Assembly (NCBI GenBank): GCA_903825255.1
Contig: CAIJZZ010000003.1
Coordinates: 1 to 39,528 of the forward strand
Reading direction: 5' to 3'
DNA length: 39,528 nt
DNA from: an uncultured bacterium
Lineage (GTDB): Bacteria; Patescibacteriota; Minisyncoccia; Phycocordibacterales; UBA9973
Below, in pieces: positions 14,145 to 22,298 of the stretch. The position numbers and the translations under genes were made by a program. The notes beneath the pieces were generated by a model. That model saw nothing but the letters and a program-made list of their open reading frames with translations. It did no database searches and had not been told where the DNA came from. Position 1 is the stretch's first letter. Every line of letters starts with the position of its first letter.

Positions 14145-14651
14145 TTGCGAGAAAGAATAAACAATCAAATAAGAGCTAAAGAACTACGAGTGATCGATAG
14201 TGAAAACCAAAACATTGGTATTTTGAGCATTAAGGAAGCGCTCGAATTAGCTCAAAACAAAGGTTTAGATTTGATTGAAATATCCCCGAACGCAAATCCA
14301 CCAGTAGCGAAATTAATGGATTTTGGTAAATATCAATACGAGGCCAGTAAAAAATTGAAAAAGGCTCGAGCTGGAGCAAAGCCCACTGAAACCAAATCAG
14401 TCCAAATAAAAGTAGGCACTGGGGATCATGACTTAGAGCTCAAAGCCAAAACTGCTTCTAAATGGCTTAAAGAAGGACACCGTATCAAAATCGAACTTTT
14501 CTTGTCTGGACGTGCTAAATTTATGGATGAAAAATTTTTAAGAGAACGATTGGATAGAGTATTACATCTAATCACTGAAGAGTATAAAATATCTGATGCA
14601 TATAAAAGAGGTCCTAAAGGTTTATTTATAACAATAGAAAAAACAAAATAA
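14145..14651 (+). CDS. infC: Translation initiation factor IF-3 (apparent TTG start)
   Basis: RINNQIRAKELRVIDSENQNIGILSIKEALELAQNKGLDLIEISPNANPPVAKLMDFGKYQYEASKK. Confidence 0.96.
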   Translation: MRERINNQIRAKELRVIDSENQNIGILSIKEALELAQNKGLDLIEISPNANPPVAKLMDFGKYQYEASKKLKKARAGAKPTETKSVQIKVGTGDHDLELKAKTASKWLKEGHRIKIELFLSGRAKFMDEKFLRERLDRVLHLITEEYKISDAYKRGPKGLFITIEKTK

Positions 14652-14655
14652 TTTT

Positions 14656-14850
14656 ATGAAAGGAATGAAAACAAACAAATCGTATTCAAAGAGATTAAAG
14701 CTAACTAAAAATGGCAAAGTTCTTTCTCGTAAGCCAGGCTTTAATCATTTCAATGCAAAACAATCACGCAATACCCAGCTTGCTGGTAAAAAAGGTCAGA
14801 ATTTTACAATTAAAAACAAACCAAAAAGTCACTTATTGCCTTTCAGTTAA
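14656..14850 (+). CDS. rpmI: 50S ribosomal protein L35
   Basis: MKTNKSYSKRLKLTKNGKVLSRKPGFNHFNAKQS, between infC and rplT. Confidence 0.92.
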   Translation: MKGMKTNKSYSKRLKLTKNGKVLSRKPGFNHFNAKQSRNTQLAGKKGQNFTIKNKPKSHLLPFS

Positions 14851-14875
14851 TATTTGATAATTTTTAAATAATAAA

Positions 14876-15220
14876 ATGACAAGAGTTAAAAAAGGAGTAC
14901 ATGCGTTAAAAAGAAGAAGAAGTGTTTTAAAACAAACCAAAGGTTTTCGTCATGGTCGCGGTTCTAAGGAACGTCAAGCAAAAGATGCCTTATTACATGC
15001 AGGCAATTATTCTTTTGCTCACCGTAAAGACAAAAAATCACACAATCGTAAACTTTGGAATATTAAAATCAATGCTGGTTCCCGTGAACTAGGAATGTCC
15101 TATTCAAAAATGATCGGTGCCTTAAAGAAAAATAAAATTGAATTAGATCGCAAAATTCTCGCTGATCTCGCTGAACATCATCCAGAAACTTTCGCTAAAA
15201 TCTTAGCTAAACTAAAATAA
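14876..15220 (+). CDS. rplT: 50S ribosomal protein L20
   Basis: MTRVKKGVHALKRRRSVLKQTKGFRHGRGSKERQAKDALLHAGNYSFAHRKDKK. Confidence 0.97.
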   Translation: MTRVKKGVHALKRRRSVLKQTKGFRHGRGSKERQAKDALLHAGNYSFAHRKDKKSHNRKLWNIKINAGSRELGMSYSKMIGALKKNKIELDRKILADLAEHHPETFAKILAKLK

Positions 15221-15231
15221 ACTCACTTTTT

Positions 15232-15256
15232 AAAACCCCCTTAAAAAGGGGTTTTA
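15232..15256 (+). terminator. Terminator of infC-rpmI-rplT
   Basis: AAAACCCC-CTTAAAA-AGGGGTTTT. Confidence 0.8.
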
Positions 15257-15295
15257 CTTGAAAAATAAGGGTATATTTATTATTAAGAAACTTGA

Positions 15296-15320
15296 CCCCC
15301 GCCCTTCGCGAGCGACGGGG
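15296..15320. repeat. Intergenic palindrome CCCCCGCCCTTCGCGAGCGACGGGG directly before a promoter
   Basis: Related to the elements at 14098 and 16593. Confidence 0.7.
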
Positions 15321-15349
15321 TTGACATTTATATTCAAAAGTGCTATACT
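15321..15349 (+). promoter_or_regulatory. Sigma70-type promoter TTGACA-17-TATACT
   Basis: -35 at 15321-15326, -10 at 15344-15349, start codon at 15358. Confidence 0.85.
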
Positions 15350-15357
15350 CTTCTAAT

Positions 15358-16203
15358 ATGATAAAGATCAGCAATAATAAATTAATATTAAATTTTCTGG
15401 GAATATTAGCCTTTTTTCTTTTAAATATTAATTTCCTTTTACCACTATCCGTTCAAGGCTATACCATATCTGATGGTACTTATGCAGGTAATGCTGGTTA
15501 TTTTTTAAACGGAGGTGGTGTTTCTTATGATAATTCTTCTACTTATAATAATAGCAATTACCCTTATTACAATAATACAAACAATACAACCTATTGTAAT
15601 CCTATCCCAGTTATCTATGCTATTTCGCCAAATTCAGTAAATGGAGTTAGTGGTAATTTGGCAGTAGTTTTAACTGGCGCAAATTTTACAGTTAATTCTC
15701 TAGCTGAATTTAATAATTCTTATCGACCGACTACTTTTATGAATTCAAATCGCTTGACTGTGATTTTAAATGCTTCTGATCTTACAACAAATGGAATTTA
15801 TCCTGTCATGGTTTTTAATCCACAACCTTGTGGTGGTAATTCTAATGGAATTTATTTTAGAGTGGATAATACTATTATTAATCCTCCCGTCATCGCTCCT
15901 AATCCAACTCCCCCAACTACAACCACAAAAACAGTTAGCACCACAACCAAAACTACTCCAAAGGTAGCAGTAATTAAAAAAACAACTACGCCTACTAGTA
16001 CTCAAGTAGCTTGTGCTCCTACGACCGGTGATGCTAATAATCAAAGTTTGACAGCTAGTGCTATTTTTGGAGCTAATGGTTTTATGCCTTCAAATATAAT
16101 TCAATGGTTAGTTTTCAGTATTCTAATTCTTTTGGCAGTCATCTTATGGAGAAAAGTTTATGTGAGTGAAAAGGATAAATCGAAACCATTAAAACATCCT
16201 TAA
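15358..16203 (+). CDS. Surface-anchored protein with IPT/TIG-like domain and C-terminal TM anchor
   Basis: Signal peptide, NAGYFLNGG motif, IPVIYAISPNSVNGVSGNLAVVLTGANF..., Thr/Pro-rich linker, C-terminal TM. The ORF-track start at 15340 lies within the promoter, so 15358 is preferred. Confidence 0.7.
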   Translation: MIKISNNKLILNFLGILAFFLLNINFLLPLSVQGYTISDGTYAGNAGYFLNGGGVSYDNSSTYNNSNYPYYNNTNNTTYCNPIPVIYAISPNSVNGVSGNLAVVLTGANFTVNSLAEFNNSYRPTTFMNSNRLTVILNASDLTTNGIYPVMVFNPQPCGGNSNGIYFRVDNTIINPPVIAPNPTPPTTTTKTVSTTTKTTPKVAVIKKTTTPTSTQVACAPTTGDANNQSLTASAIFGANGFMPSNIIQWLVFSILILLAVILWRKVYVSEKDKSKPLKHP

Positions 16204-16213
16204 AAAAAATAAA

Positions 16214-16555
16214 ATGGAAACAAATAATAATTACACATCAAACGCAGGCTATTTTATAAATGGTGGTTATATGACAAATGGTGGCTATATAATAGCGATG
16301 AAAGGAACTACCAGAGAGATACCCGCTAAAAGTGCTCCAGTTGATTGTACGACTACCACTTCTACTATTAGCTGTACTAATCAAAATCTAACTGCTAATG
16401 CCTTATCTGGTAATAATGGCCTTTTATCTCTAAATTTGATTCAATGGACTGCATTATTGCTACTAGTCTTGACCATAATTACCCTCTGGAAAAGAGCTTA
16501 TCCGGGCAAAACAGAAAAGAAAGAAGAACATTCAAGCTTTGCTCCACAAGCCTAA
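16214..16555 (+). CDS. Short paralog of the preceding surface protein
   Basis: SNAGYFINGGYMTNGGY at the N-terminus and LTANALSGNNGLLSLNLIQWTALLLLVLTIITLWKRAY at the C-terminus. Confidence 0.7.
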   Translation: METNNNYTSNAGYFINGGYMTNGGYIIAMKGTTREIPAKSAPVDCTTTTSTISCTNQNLTANALSGNNGLLSLNLIQWTALLLLVLTIITLWKRAYPGKTEKKEEHSSFAPQA

Positions 16556-16592
16556 AACGCAAAATAACTAATAAAAAAGCCGAAAAGTCAGT

Positions 16593-16615
16593 CCTGCCAC
16601 TCGCTAGTGACGGGA
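16593..16615. repeat. Intergenic palindrome CCTGCCACTCGCTAGTGACGGG directly before a promoter
   Basis: Third member of the intergenic palindrome family. Confidence 0.65.
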
Positions 16616-16644
16616 TTGACTTTTTGGTTTAAATATGATACAAT
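16616..16644 (+). promoter_or_regulatory. Sigma70-type promoter TTGACT-17-TACAAT
   Basis: -35 at 16616-16621, -10 at 16639-16644. Confidence 0.8.
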
Positions 16645-16651
16645 GTATAGG

Positions 16652-16801
16652 TATAACAGCTTTTTGAAAAACAGTTAGGAGTTAGGATTAAATTGTTTAT
16701 TTTGAAGGTCAAATCCCCTTTTGACACCTTGTGGTCTTTTAAATAAACAATTTAATTTCTAATTAATAACTAATAAAGCCGTTAAGAGCGGCACTAATAA
16801 A
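16652..16801 (+). ncRNA. Structured leader RNA / candidate cis-regulatory RNA
   Basis: Long stem TTAG-G-ATTAAATTGTTTATTT / AAATAAACAATTTAAT-TT-CTAA, internal hairpin GGTCAAA...TTTGACACC, then GCCG-TTAAGA-GCGGC just before ATG 16802. Confidence 0.5.
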
Positions 16802-17653
16802 ATGAACGGAGAATTTTTCGAAAGATTTATTTTAGGTTTTACAGTAAAAGTTTTACCTTATTGGATTATTACTTTTATTGTAATTAATTTTTTTGCTTTG
16901 CAAATATGGTCAGATTGCCCACTTTGGTTAGTCTTGATTATTTGTGTGATTATCTTCTGGTCTACAATGAAGCATTTTGAATTGGAAGTAGACCCCAATT
17001 CATGTAAAGTAACGAAGCATTTTTTATGGGGTAACTTATATCCATACTGGCCAGGGTTCAACTTTGTATCAATCTTTGAAAAAATTATGTACATAATTGA
17101 TACCCAAAAACACAATTCCACAACTGATGAAGGTGATTGGGATACTCTAGATGATAAAATGAAAGGGAAATGGAAGGTATTGTGGAGACCCGACATAAGG
17201 AATCACAAAACTAGAAACAAAAACATGCTCGCTTATGTTCTAACAACAATCAGTAATATCGATAATGACATTAAATTAACAGTAAATGAAAAAGTTACTG
17301 ACTATTGTTTACCTAAAACTTCAAAAGAAGCAAAAGAACAAAGAAATACAGCCATCAAAAAAGAAGAATTGCAGGGAGAAGACTTCAGTAGAGGATACGG
17401 ACTAGAAATAATTAATTCTGGTCTTGAAGACCTTGATTATTCTGACGAAACAGAAAAAGCAAGAAAAGCTAAAAAAGCAATGCTAGAATTTCAGGATTCT
17501 GTAAATGTTTTAATGAAAAGTCCTACAAATCCACATGGTTGTGAAACTGTGGCTGAAGCCCAAAAAATAGTTAAAGCAAAAATGCTAGAAGGAAATTATA
17601 AGCAAATTGAAGTAACAAATCCTGGTAATGTTCCAGTAGTAATTAATCCATAA
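16802..17653 (+). CDS. Membrane protein with SPFH/band-7-like region
   Basis: Two N-terminal TM segments; GYGLEIINSGLEDLDYSDETEKARKAKKAMLEFQ...EAQKIVKAKMLEGNYKQIEV resembles SPFH/prohibitin-like sequence. Confidence 0.5.
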   Translation: MNGEFFERFILGFTVKVLPYWIITFIVINFFALQIWSDCPLWLVLIICVIIFWSTMKHFELEVDPNSCKVTKHFLWGNLYPYWPGFNFVSIFEKIMYIIDTQKHNSTTDEGDWDTLDDKMKGKWKVLWRPDIRNHKTRNKNMLAYVLTTISNIDNDIKLTVNEKVTDYCLPKTSKEAKEQRNTAIKKEELQGEDFSRGYGLEIINSGLEDLDYSDETEKARKAKKAMLEFQDSVNVLMKSPTNPHGCETVAEAQKIVKAKMLEGNYKQIEVTNPGNVPVVINP

Positions 17654-17668
17654 AAAACAAGGAGGAAT

Positions 17669-18085
17669 ATGTTAAGAAAAATAATCTTTTCAAGTTTATT
17701 ACTTTTAATTATGGTATTTATGGTAATACCTGAAATTAAAAAAGGCTATGCTGAACATCAAGCTGAGAAAAAGGAGAAGGAAAAAATTGAGAAAGAAAAG
17801 CAAGAGCAACAGGCTCAGCAAACAATAAAAACTGGTAAAACTAAAACCTTATATTTGTTTGCAAATTACAAAGACGGAATAATTTCCGTCTATCTCAGTA
17901 AAAATCCTGAATGGTACCCTAAGGGTGGCACCATAAAAATAGTAAAACCCTCTGGAAGGGTTCAGTATGATGTACCTGGGACTGCAATAATTGCAGACCC
18001 AGAAAATTCTGGAATATTCTATTTCTCAACCTCAGATCTGAAAAATTCGGATCCAAAGGGTTGGGGAGTTGAAATCTGGGAATAA
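17669..18085 (+). CDS. Hypothetical membrane-anchored protein
   Basis: N-terminal TM, Lys/Glu/Gln coiled stretch, GGAGG SD; likely co-transcribed with the preceding gene. Confidence 0.6.
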   Translation: MLRKIIFSSLLLLIMVFMVIPEIKKGYAEHQAEKKEKEKIEKEKQEQQAQQTIKTGKTKTLYLFANYKDGIISVYLSKNPEWYPKGGTIKIVKPSGRVQYDVPGTAIIADPENSGIFYFSTSDLKNSDPKGWGVEIWE

Positions 18086-18098
18086 TTTTAAGTGTTTT

Positions 18099-18130
18099 AA
18101 AGCGGTTAATTAAATTAACCGCTTTTTTAT
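18099..18130 (+). terminator. Terminator
   Basis: AAAGCGGTTAAT-TAA-ATTAACCGCTTT + T-run. Confidence 0.8.
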
Positions 18131-18148
18131 TTTATCTAATACAACCTA

Positions 18149-18181
18149 AAAGGCAGTTCGTTTTCACGAGCTGCCTTTTTC
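18149..18181. terminator. Terminator between convergent operons
   Basis: AAAAGGCAGTTCGT-TTTC-ACGAGCTGCCTTTTT. Confidence 0.7.
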
Positions 18182-18208
18182 TTTTCAAAATTATTCTTTT
18201 TTAATCTC

Positions 18209-18556
18209 TTATGGAGTAAGACCTGGAAGTTGAGGATCATATGGAGGTAAATCAACTGTACCCTCCTGTGGCTTAATGCCAGTAATATTGAAAGTATTCA
18301 TGACAATATTAAGGATCCCCCAAACACTAATCATAATCGCAATTCCGACAATACCCCAAAGCATGTGATTTTTACCCGCTGTTTTTTTCTCTTCATTATC
18401 TCCATTCGCTAGAAACTGCACGACTCCATAAATGAAGTAAAGCGTAGCTAAAGCAAAAAGTAAGATAATAAGCGGGTTGATAATCAAACCATTTACACTC
18501 TTGATGAAAGTATCAACATCAGCATAAGCGACATTAGCAAAGAATAGATCTATCAT
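18209..18556 (-). CDS. T4SS-pilin-like (VirB2/TrbC-like) two-TM protein
   Basis: Signal/TM plus LYFIYGVVQFLANGDNEEKKTAGKNHMLWGIVGIAIMISVWGILNIVMNTFNI. Confidence 0.65.
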   Translation of the reverse strand: MIDLFFANVAYADVDTFIKSVNGLIINPLIILLFALATLYFIYGVVQFLANGDNEEKKTAGKNHMLWGIVGIAIMISVWGILNIVMNTFNITGIKPQEGTVDLPPYDPQLPGLTP

Positions 18557-18562
18557 AGTGAA

Positions 18563-18964
18563 TTATGGACAGGTATTTCCTGGTGAAGGGATACAAGGAA
18601 CATTTATTTGACCTGCATTAGCTGCATCATTTACTCCAAAAGTTCTCTGTAAAATACCTACTAGACCCCAGATGGAGACGATCACCAAAATAGCAATCAA
18701 ACCCCAGATCATAGCACCACGGCCTTTAGTCTTAGCTTCTTCGTCTTTTGCGATTGCATAACTGATTACTCCCCAGATGAAGTAAACGACACCTAGAGTG
18801 ATGAGTATTGGTACAGCTGAATTGATGAACACACCAATACGACAAATAATCAAACCGATACCAAAACTAGTACTGGCAGTAGCCGCACATGCATCTACTT
18901 GAGCCAAAGCAAAAAATGGCAAAACTGTTGCTAACCCCCCTAATAAAAATATTTTCTTTTTCAT
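18563..18964 (-). CDS. T4SS-pilin-like (VirB2/TrbC-like) two-TM protein
   Basis: VVYFIWGVISYAIAKDEEAKTKGRGAMIWGLIAILVIVSIWGLVGILQRTFGV. Confidence 0.65.
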   Translation of the reverse strand: MKKKIFLLGGLATVLPFFALAQVDACAATASTSFGIGLIICRIGVFINSAVPILITLGVVYFIWGVISYAIAKDEEAKTKGRGAMIWGLIAILVIVSIWGLVGILQRTFGVNDAANAGQINVPCIPSPGNTCP

Positions 18965-18978
18965 AAATTTTTCAAACC

Positions 18979-19021
18979 TAAATCCGACTTTCTGTCGGGT
19001 TCCGACTTATAGTCGGATTTA
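18979..19021. repeat. Nested inverted repeat TAAATCCGACT...AGTCGGATTTA with two internal CCGAC/GTCGG hairpins
   Basis: Direct reading. Confidence 0.85.
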
Positions 19022-19120
19022 AACTAATAATAACGACCTTAATAATAAACTAATAATGTTTGCCTAAATATTTTAAGCTTCTTTAATTATATCAATATCT
19101 AATATATAAAGTAAATAGCA

Positions 19121-19531
19121 TTATTGTGGAAGTAGTGGAATGCTAAAACTTATATTAAAGGTACTAGTCAAGATATGTACTAGACCCCAGATAGAGACGA
19201 TGACAGTGATCGCAATGATACCCCAGAGCATAAATTGCTTACCTTTGGCCTTTTTCGCCTCTTCGGCGTCATTTAGCACATATTGGATAACGCCCCAGAT
19301 AAACATCGCTATCGCTAAAGCAATCAATAAAGGAATAATTGAATTATAAATCATACAAGTGCCATAGTTGAATACATCGGCAATTGTCGGATTATTTGCA
19401 GTAAAAGTACAACCAATAATAGCATTACCAGTAGAAGTGGTAGGAGTCGCGGGAACTCTTTGTGCAAAAGCAAAAAAAGGTAAAAGTAATGAAATAAATC
19501 CTGATGAAATAATAGCTAATCTTTTTTTCAT
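19121..19531 (-). CDS. T4SS-pilin-like (VirB2/TrbC-like) two-TM protein
   Basis: Start reassigned to MKKRLAIISSGFISLLLPFFAFAQ (signal peptide); AMFIWGVIQYVLNDAEEAKKAKGKQFMLWGIIAITVIVSIWGLVHILTSTFNI. Confidence 0.7.
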   Translation of the reverse strand: MKKRLAIISSGFISLLLPFFAFAQRVPATPTTSTGNAIIGCTFTANNPTIADVFNYGTCMIYNSIIPLLIALAIAMFIWGVIQYVLNDAEEAKKAKGKQFMLWGIIAITVIVSIWGLVHILTSTFNISFSIPLLPQ

Positions 19532-19535
19532 AAAA

Positions 19536-19916
19536 TTAATATTTAATTTGTGTAATTGTATTAGAAATAAGCTGAGCGATCGCCCAAGCGCCCAGGAGCA
19601 AGGCTGCTCCAATCACAGTGTATAATAATGCATCTTTCGCTTTTTTAAGTTCATCGGGTTTACCCTGAGCTTTCACAAAAAGAAAACCACAGTAAATAAT
19701 AGCAAGCGCAATAACTGGCAAACCAATTTTTATCACCCCAATTAATATAATTCTAATAAAATCAGTAATATTCTGTGGACCATCTTTGCCTAGTGGATTA
19801 ATGATTAATGTATTATCGTTAATTGGTTGTACTGTATCAGCAAAAGTAAAAATTGGTAAAATAATAAGCGATACTAAAAAAAATAATACATATAATTTTT
19901 TCTTTAAAAAATTCAT
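19536..19916 (-). CDS. T4SS-pilin-like (VirB2/TrbC-like) two-TM protein
   Basis: Signal peptide; IKIGLPVIALAIIYCGFLFVKAQGKPDELKKAKDALLYTVIGAALLLGAWAIAQLI. Confidence 0.7.
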   Translation of the reverse strand: MNFLKKKLYVLFFLVSLIILPIFTFADTVQPINDNTLIINPLGKDGPQNITDFIRIILIGVIKIGLPVIALAIIYCGFLFVKAQGKPDELKKAKDALLYTVIGAALLLGAWAIAQLISNTITQIKY

Positions 19917-19965
19917 TTTATTTTAACTTTCAATTAATAATTCGTAATTTAATAATTATAGCACT

Positions 19966-22266
19966 TTATAAGCCAAAAGCATTGCCTCCAGCAGCTGTAA
20001 AACCAGTAATCACCAATATTACATGCACGATAAGCCACGCCGCCGCACAGATGACTAAACCCCAAACTACAGCCAAAAATATTTTTTTGGCTTTTTCTCT
20101 TTTTGAGGTCTCACCGCCTGAGGATATAAGCAGAAAACCAGCATAAGCAAAAGCAATCGCAGCTATAGGTACTACTAAATTTTTAAAAGTAAAATTAATA
20201 AAATTATTAATTAATTGCAATAAATAATTAAAAGTACACATATTTTCCTTTTTTATTTGACCACTCACATCGATGTTTGGCTTACCATCGGTTGTTTTAT
20301 CAGCAGTATAACTTCTAGGATCATTCGCATCTTTGTCGTAAATCAAATATGTCCCTGCTGCATAACGCTCCGTTCCGCAAGGAACTAAATTAACCGACTT
20401 CGTATGTACTGATTCAGGTGGTGGAGTAGGTCCTTTAGAAGGAATTTTCACTGGTATAGGAGTTACTGCCACTTTTTTTGTATAGTCATTTGTTACTGGA
20501 TCATATTGTTTAACTGAAAAATTATAAGTAACATTTGAATCTAACTGAACAGGAGAAGTAAAAGTGCCATCACCATTAGTCGTAAATGGAACTTGCACAT
20601 AAACCACATTTCCACCGTCAATAATTTGATTTCCTGCTGTATCTCCAGTAGAGAAAATATATGGAGTATTAGGATCTAAATTAGAAACTGTAAAAATAAC
20701 TGGATCTGAATTTATATCAGTATATGAAATCTGTCCTTTATAATCTGGATTACTTGAGTCACCTAAATTAGTATCACAATTTAAAATATTACCGTAAAAA
20801 ATATTGTCAGGAGTGGCATTATAATAACCCACTGCTTGATAATAATAATTTGTATTCAGATTTAAAACTGGATTTGCTTCAAATGAACCACTTCTAGTAG
20901 TATTTTCGGTACGAGCATATTCAGTAGTTTTTTGTCCATCATGAGTAAAGTCTGCATCCTCAGCTTTATATAAAAAATAAGTAGTAAACGGTTTTTGTGA
21001 ATCATTTAAAAATGACCCTTTCAGGGAATAATCTACACCACTTAAAGAACAATCAGCTGTAGTAATAGTTAAAGACTGCTTAGAGACAGGAATATCATTA
21101 GCAATAAATGTTTTTACTGCACCCATAAGAGGCGCATCCATGCTAGGTAATTTTAAATATGCACAATAATAATAGGTAGTTCCAGGAATAAGATTTTGAA
21201 GGTAAGTTCCAAAATCTGTAGAACCAGCATAATATCTATATTGTTGAGTTCCTAATTTATCGCAAGCTAAATTTGAAGTTGAATATCTAAAATTTAAATA
21301 AGGAGCAATATCATCTCTCGTTAAAGTCTTACTGGTAAATTTACCCGCCAAAAGTGTCGCCGGAATAGTAGAAACATAAGTAGCAGAAATTGTGGTCACT
21401 GCCGTTTCAGACGGATTATATAAATCAGTGGTAAATGATTTTACTTCACCATATTTATTTAAAGATTGGTCTGTCGGATGTTTTAAATAAGCACAATAAT
21501 AATAAGGGGTATTTGATTTAAGATTATATATTTGTACCACATAATTCTTGGAATCAGAGGCCGCTTGAGCAGTAAGCCCTGCATTCTCACTTGTTTGATT
21601 GAGATTTTGACAAGTGCCATCTGAAGTTGAGTATTTAAAAATAAAAGAGTAAGGAGAAATATTTACTCCGGGATAATAAACCGACCCATAAAGATAAGCC
21701 TCAGAAACATCCTCTGTATTACTTGTCCATTCCACATTATTGCCTGTTACCACAGGGTTATTTGTCGTAAATGATTTTATCTCACCATATTTATTCAAGG
21801 TCGTATCATTATAATAAATACCTTCTTGATCATCAGTACGAACATCTTTTAAATAAGCACAATAGTAATATGTAGTACCAGAAAGAAGCCCAGTAATATT
21901 TGCTGAAAAAGGTTTTGAAAAATCACTCGATACTATTTTCGATCCTAATTCTTCTTTACTATTATTTAGTATAAGACAAGAAGTAGCTTGTTTGGTTGAA
22001 TATTTAAAAATAGGATAATATCCATCAAGGGCATTAATAGTAGCAGTTGAGGCTGTGGTTGAACCATTTAAAGTAACAGAAGCAAAGTTTATATTTGTAA
22101 CTGCTTCAGTAGTAACGCTAAAACTTTTATTAATAACAACATCTATTGTATTAACAACAATACCAAAAGCATTAGGTAAATATAGAATGAAAAAGGTAAT
22201 AATTATAATCAAAGCTGGTATTATTTTCTTGATATTCTTTTTAAACTTCTCAATAATAATTTTCAT
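19966..22266 (-). CDS. Large surface protein with Fn3-like repeats fused to a C-terminal T4SS-pilin-like module
   Basis: At least three TYYYCAYLK...YGEVKSFTT repeats; C-terminus NLVVPIAAIAFAYAGFLLISSGGETSKREKAKKIFLAVVWGLVICAAAWLIVHVIL. Confidence 0.7.
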   Translation of the reverse strand: MKIIIEKFKKNIKKIIPALIIIITFFILYLPNAFGIVVNTIDVVINKSFSVTTEAVTNINFASVTLNGSTTASTATINALDGYYPIFKYSTKQATSCLILNNSKEELGSKIVSSDFSKPFSANITGLLSGTTYYYCAYLKDVRTDDQEGIYYNDTTLNKYGEIKSFTTNNPVVTGNNVEWTSNTEDVSEAYLYGSVYYPGVNISPYSFIFKYSTSDGTCQNLNQTSENAGLTAQAASDSKNYVVQIYNLKSNTPYYYCAYLKHPTDQSLNKYGEVKSFTTDLYNPSETAVTTISATYVSTIPATLLAGKFTSKTLTRDDIAPYLNFRYSTSNLACDKLGTQQYRYYAGSTDFGTYLQNLIPGTTYYYCAYLKLPSMDAPLMGAVKTFIANDIPVSKQSLTITTADCSLSGVDYSLKGSFLNDSQKPFTTYFLYKAEDADFTHDGQKTTEYARTENTTRSGSFEANPVLNLNTNYYYQAVGYYNATPDNIFYGNILNCDTNLGDSSNPDYKGQISYTDINSDPVIFTVSNLDPNTPYIFSTGDTAGNQIIDGGNVVYVQVPFTTNGDGTFTSPVQLDSNVTYNFSVKQYDPVTNDYTKKVAVTPIPVKIPSKGPTPPPESVHTKSVNLVPCGTERYAAGTYLIYDKDANDPRSYTADKTTDGKPNIDVSGQIKKENMCTFNYLLQLINNFINFTFKNLVVPIAAIAFAYAGFLLISSGGETSKREKAKKIFLAVVWGLVICAAAWLIVHVILVITGFTAAGGNAFGL

Positions 22267-22298
22267 ACGATTTTTTTGAATAAATTGATAATAATCAA

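Noticed and set aside
15766-16044. Overlapping ORFs within the IPT/TIG surface protein
   Set aside because: Low-complexity Thr/Pro linker read in the wrong frame or strand.
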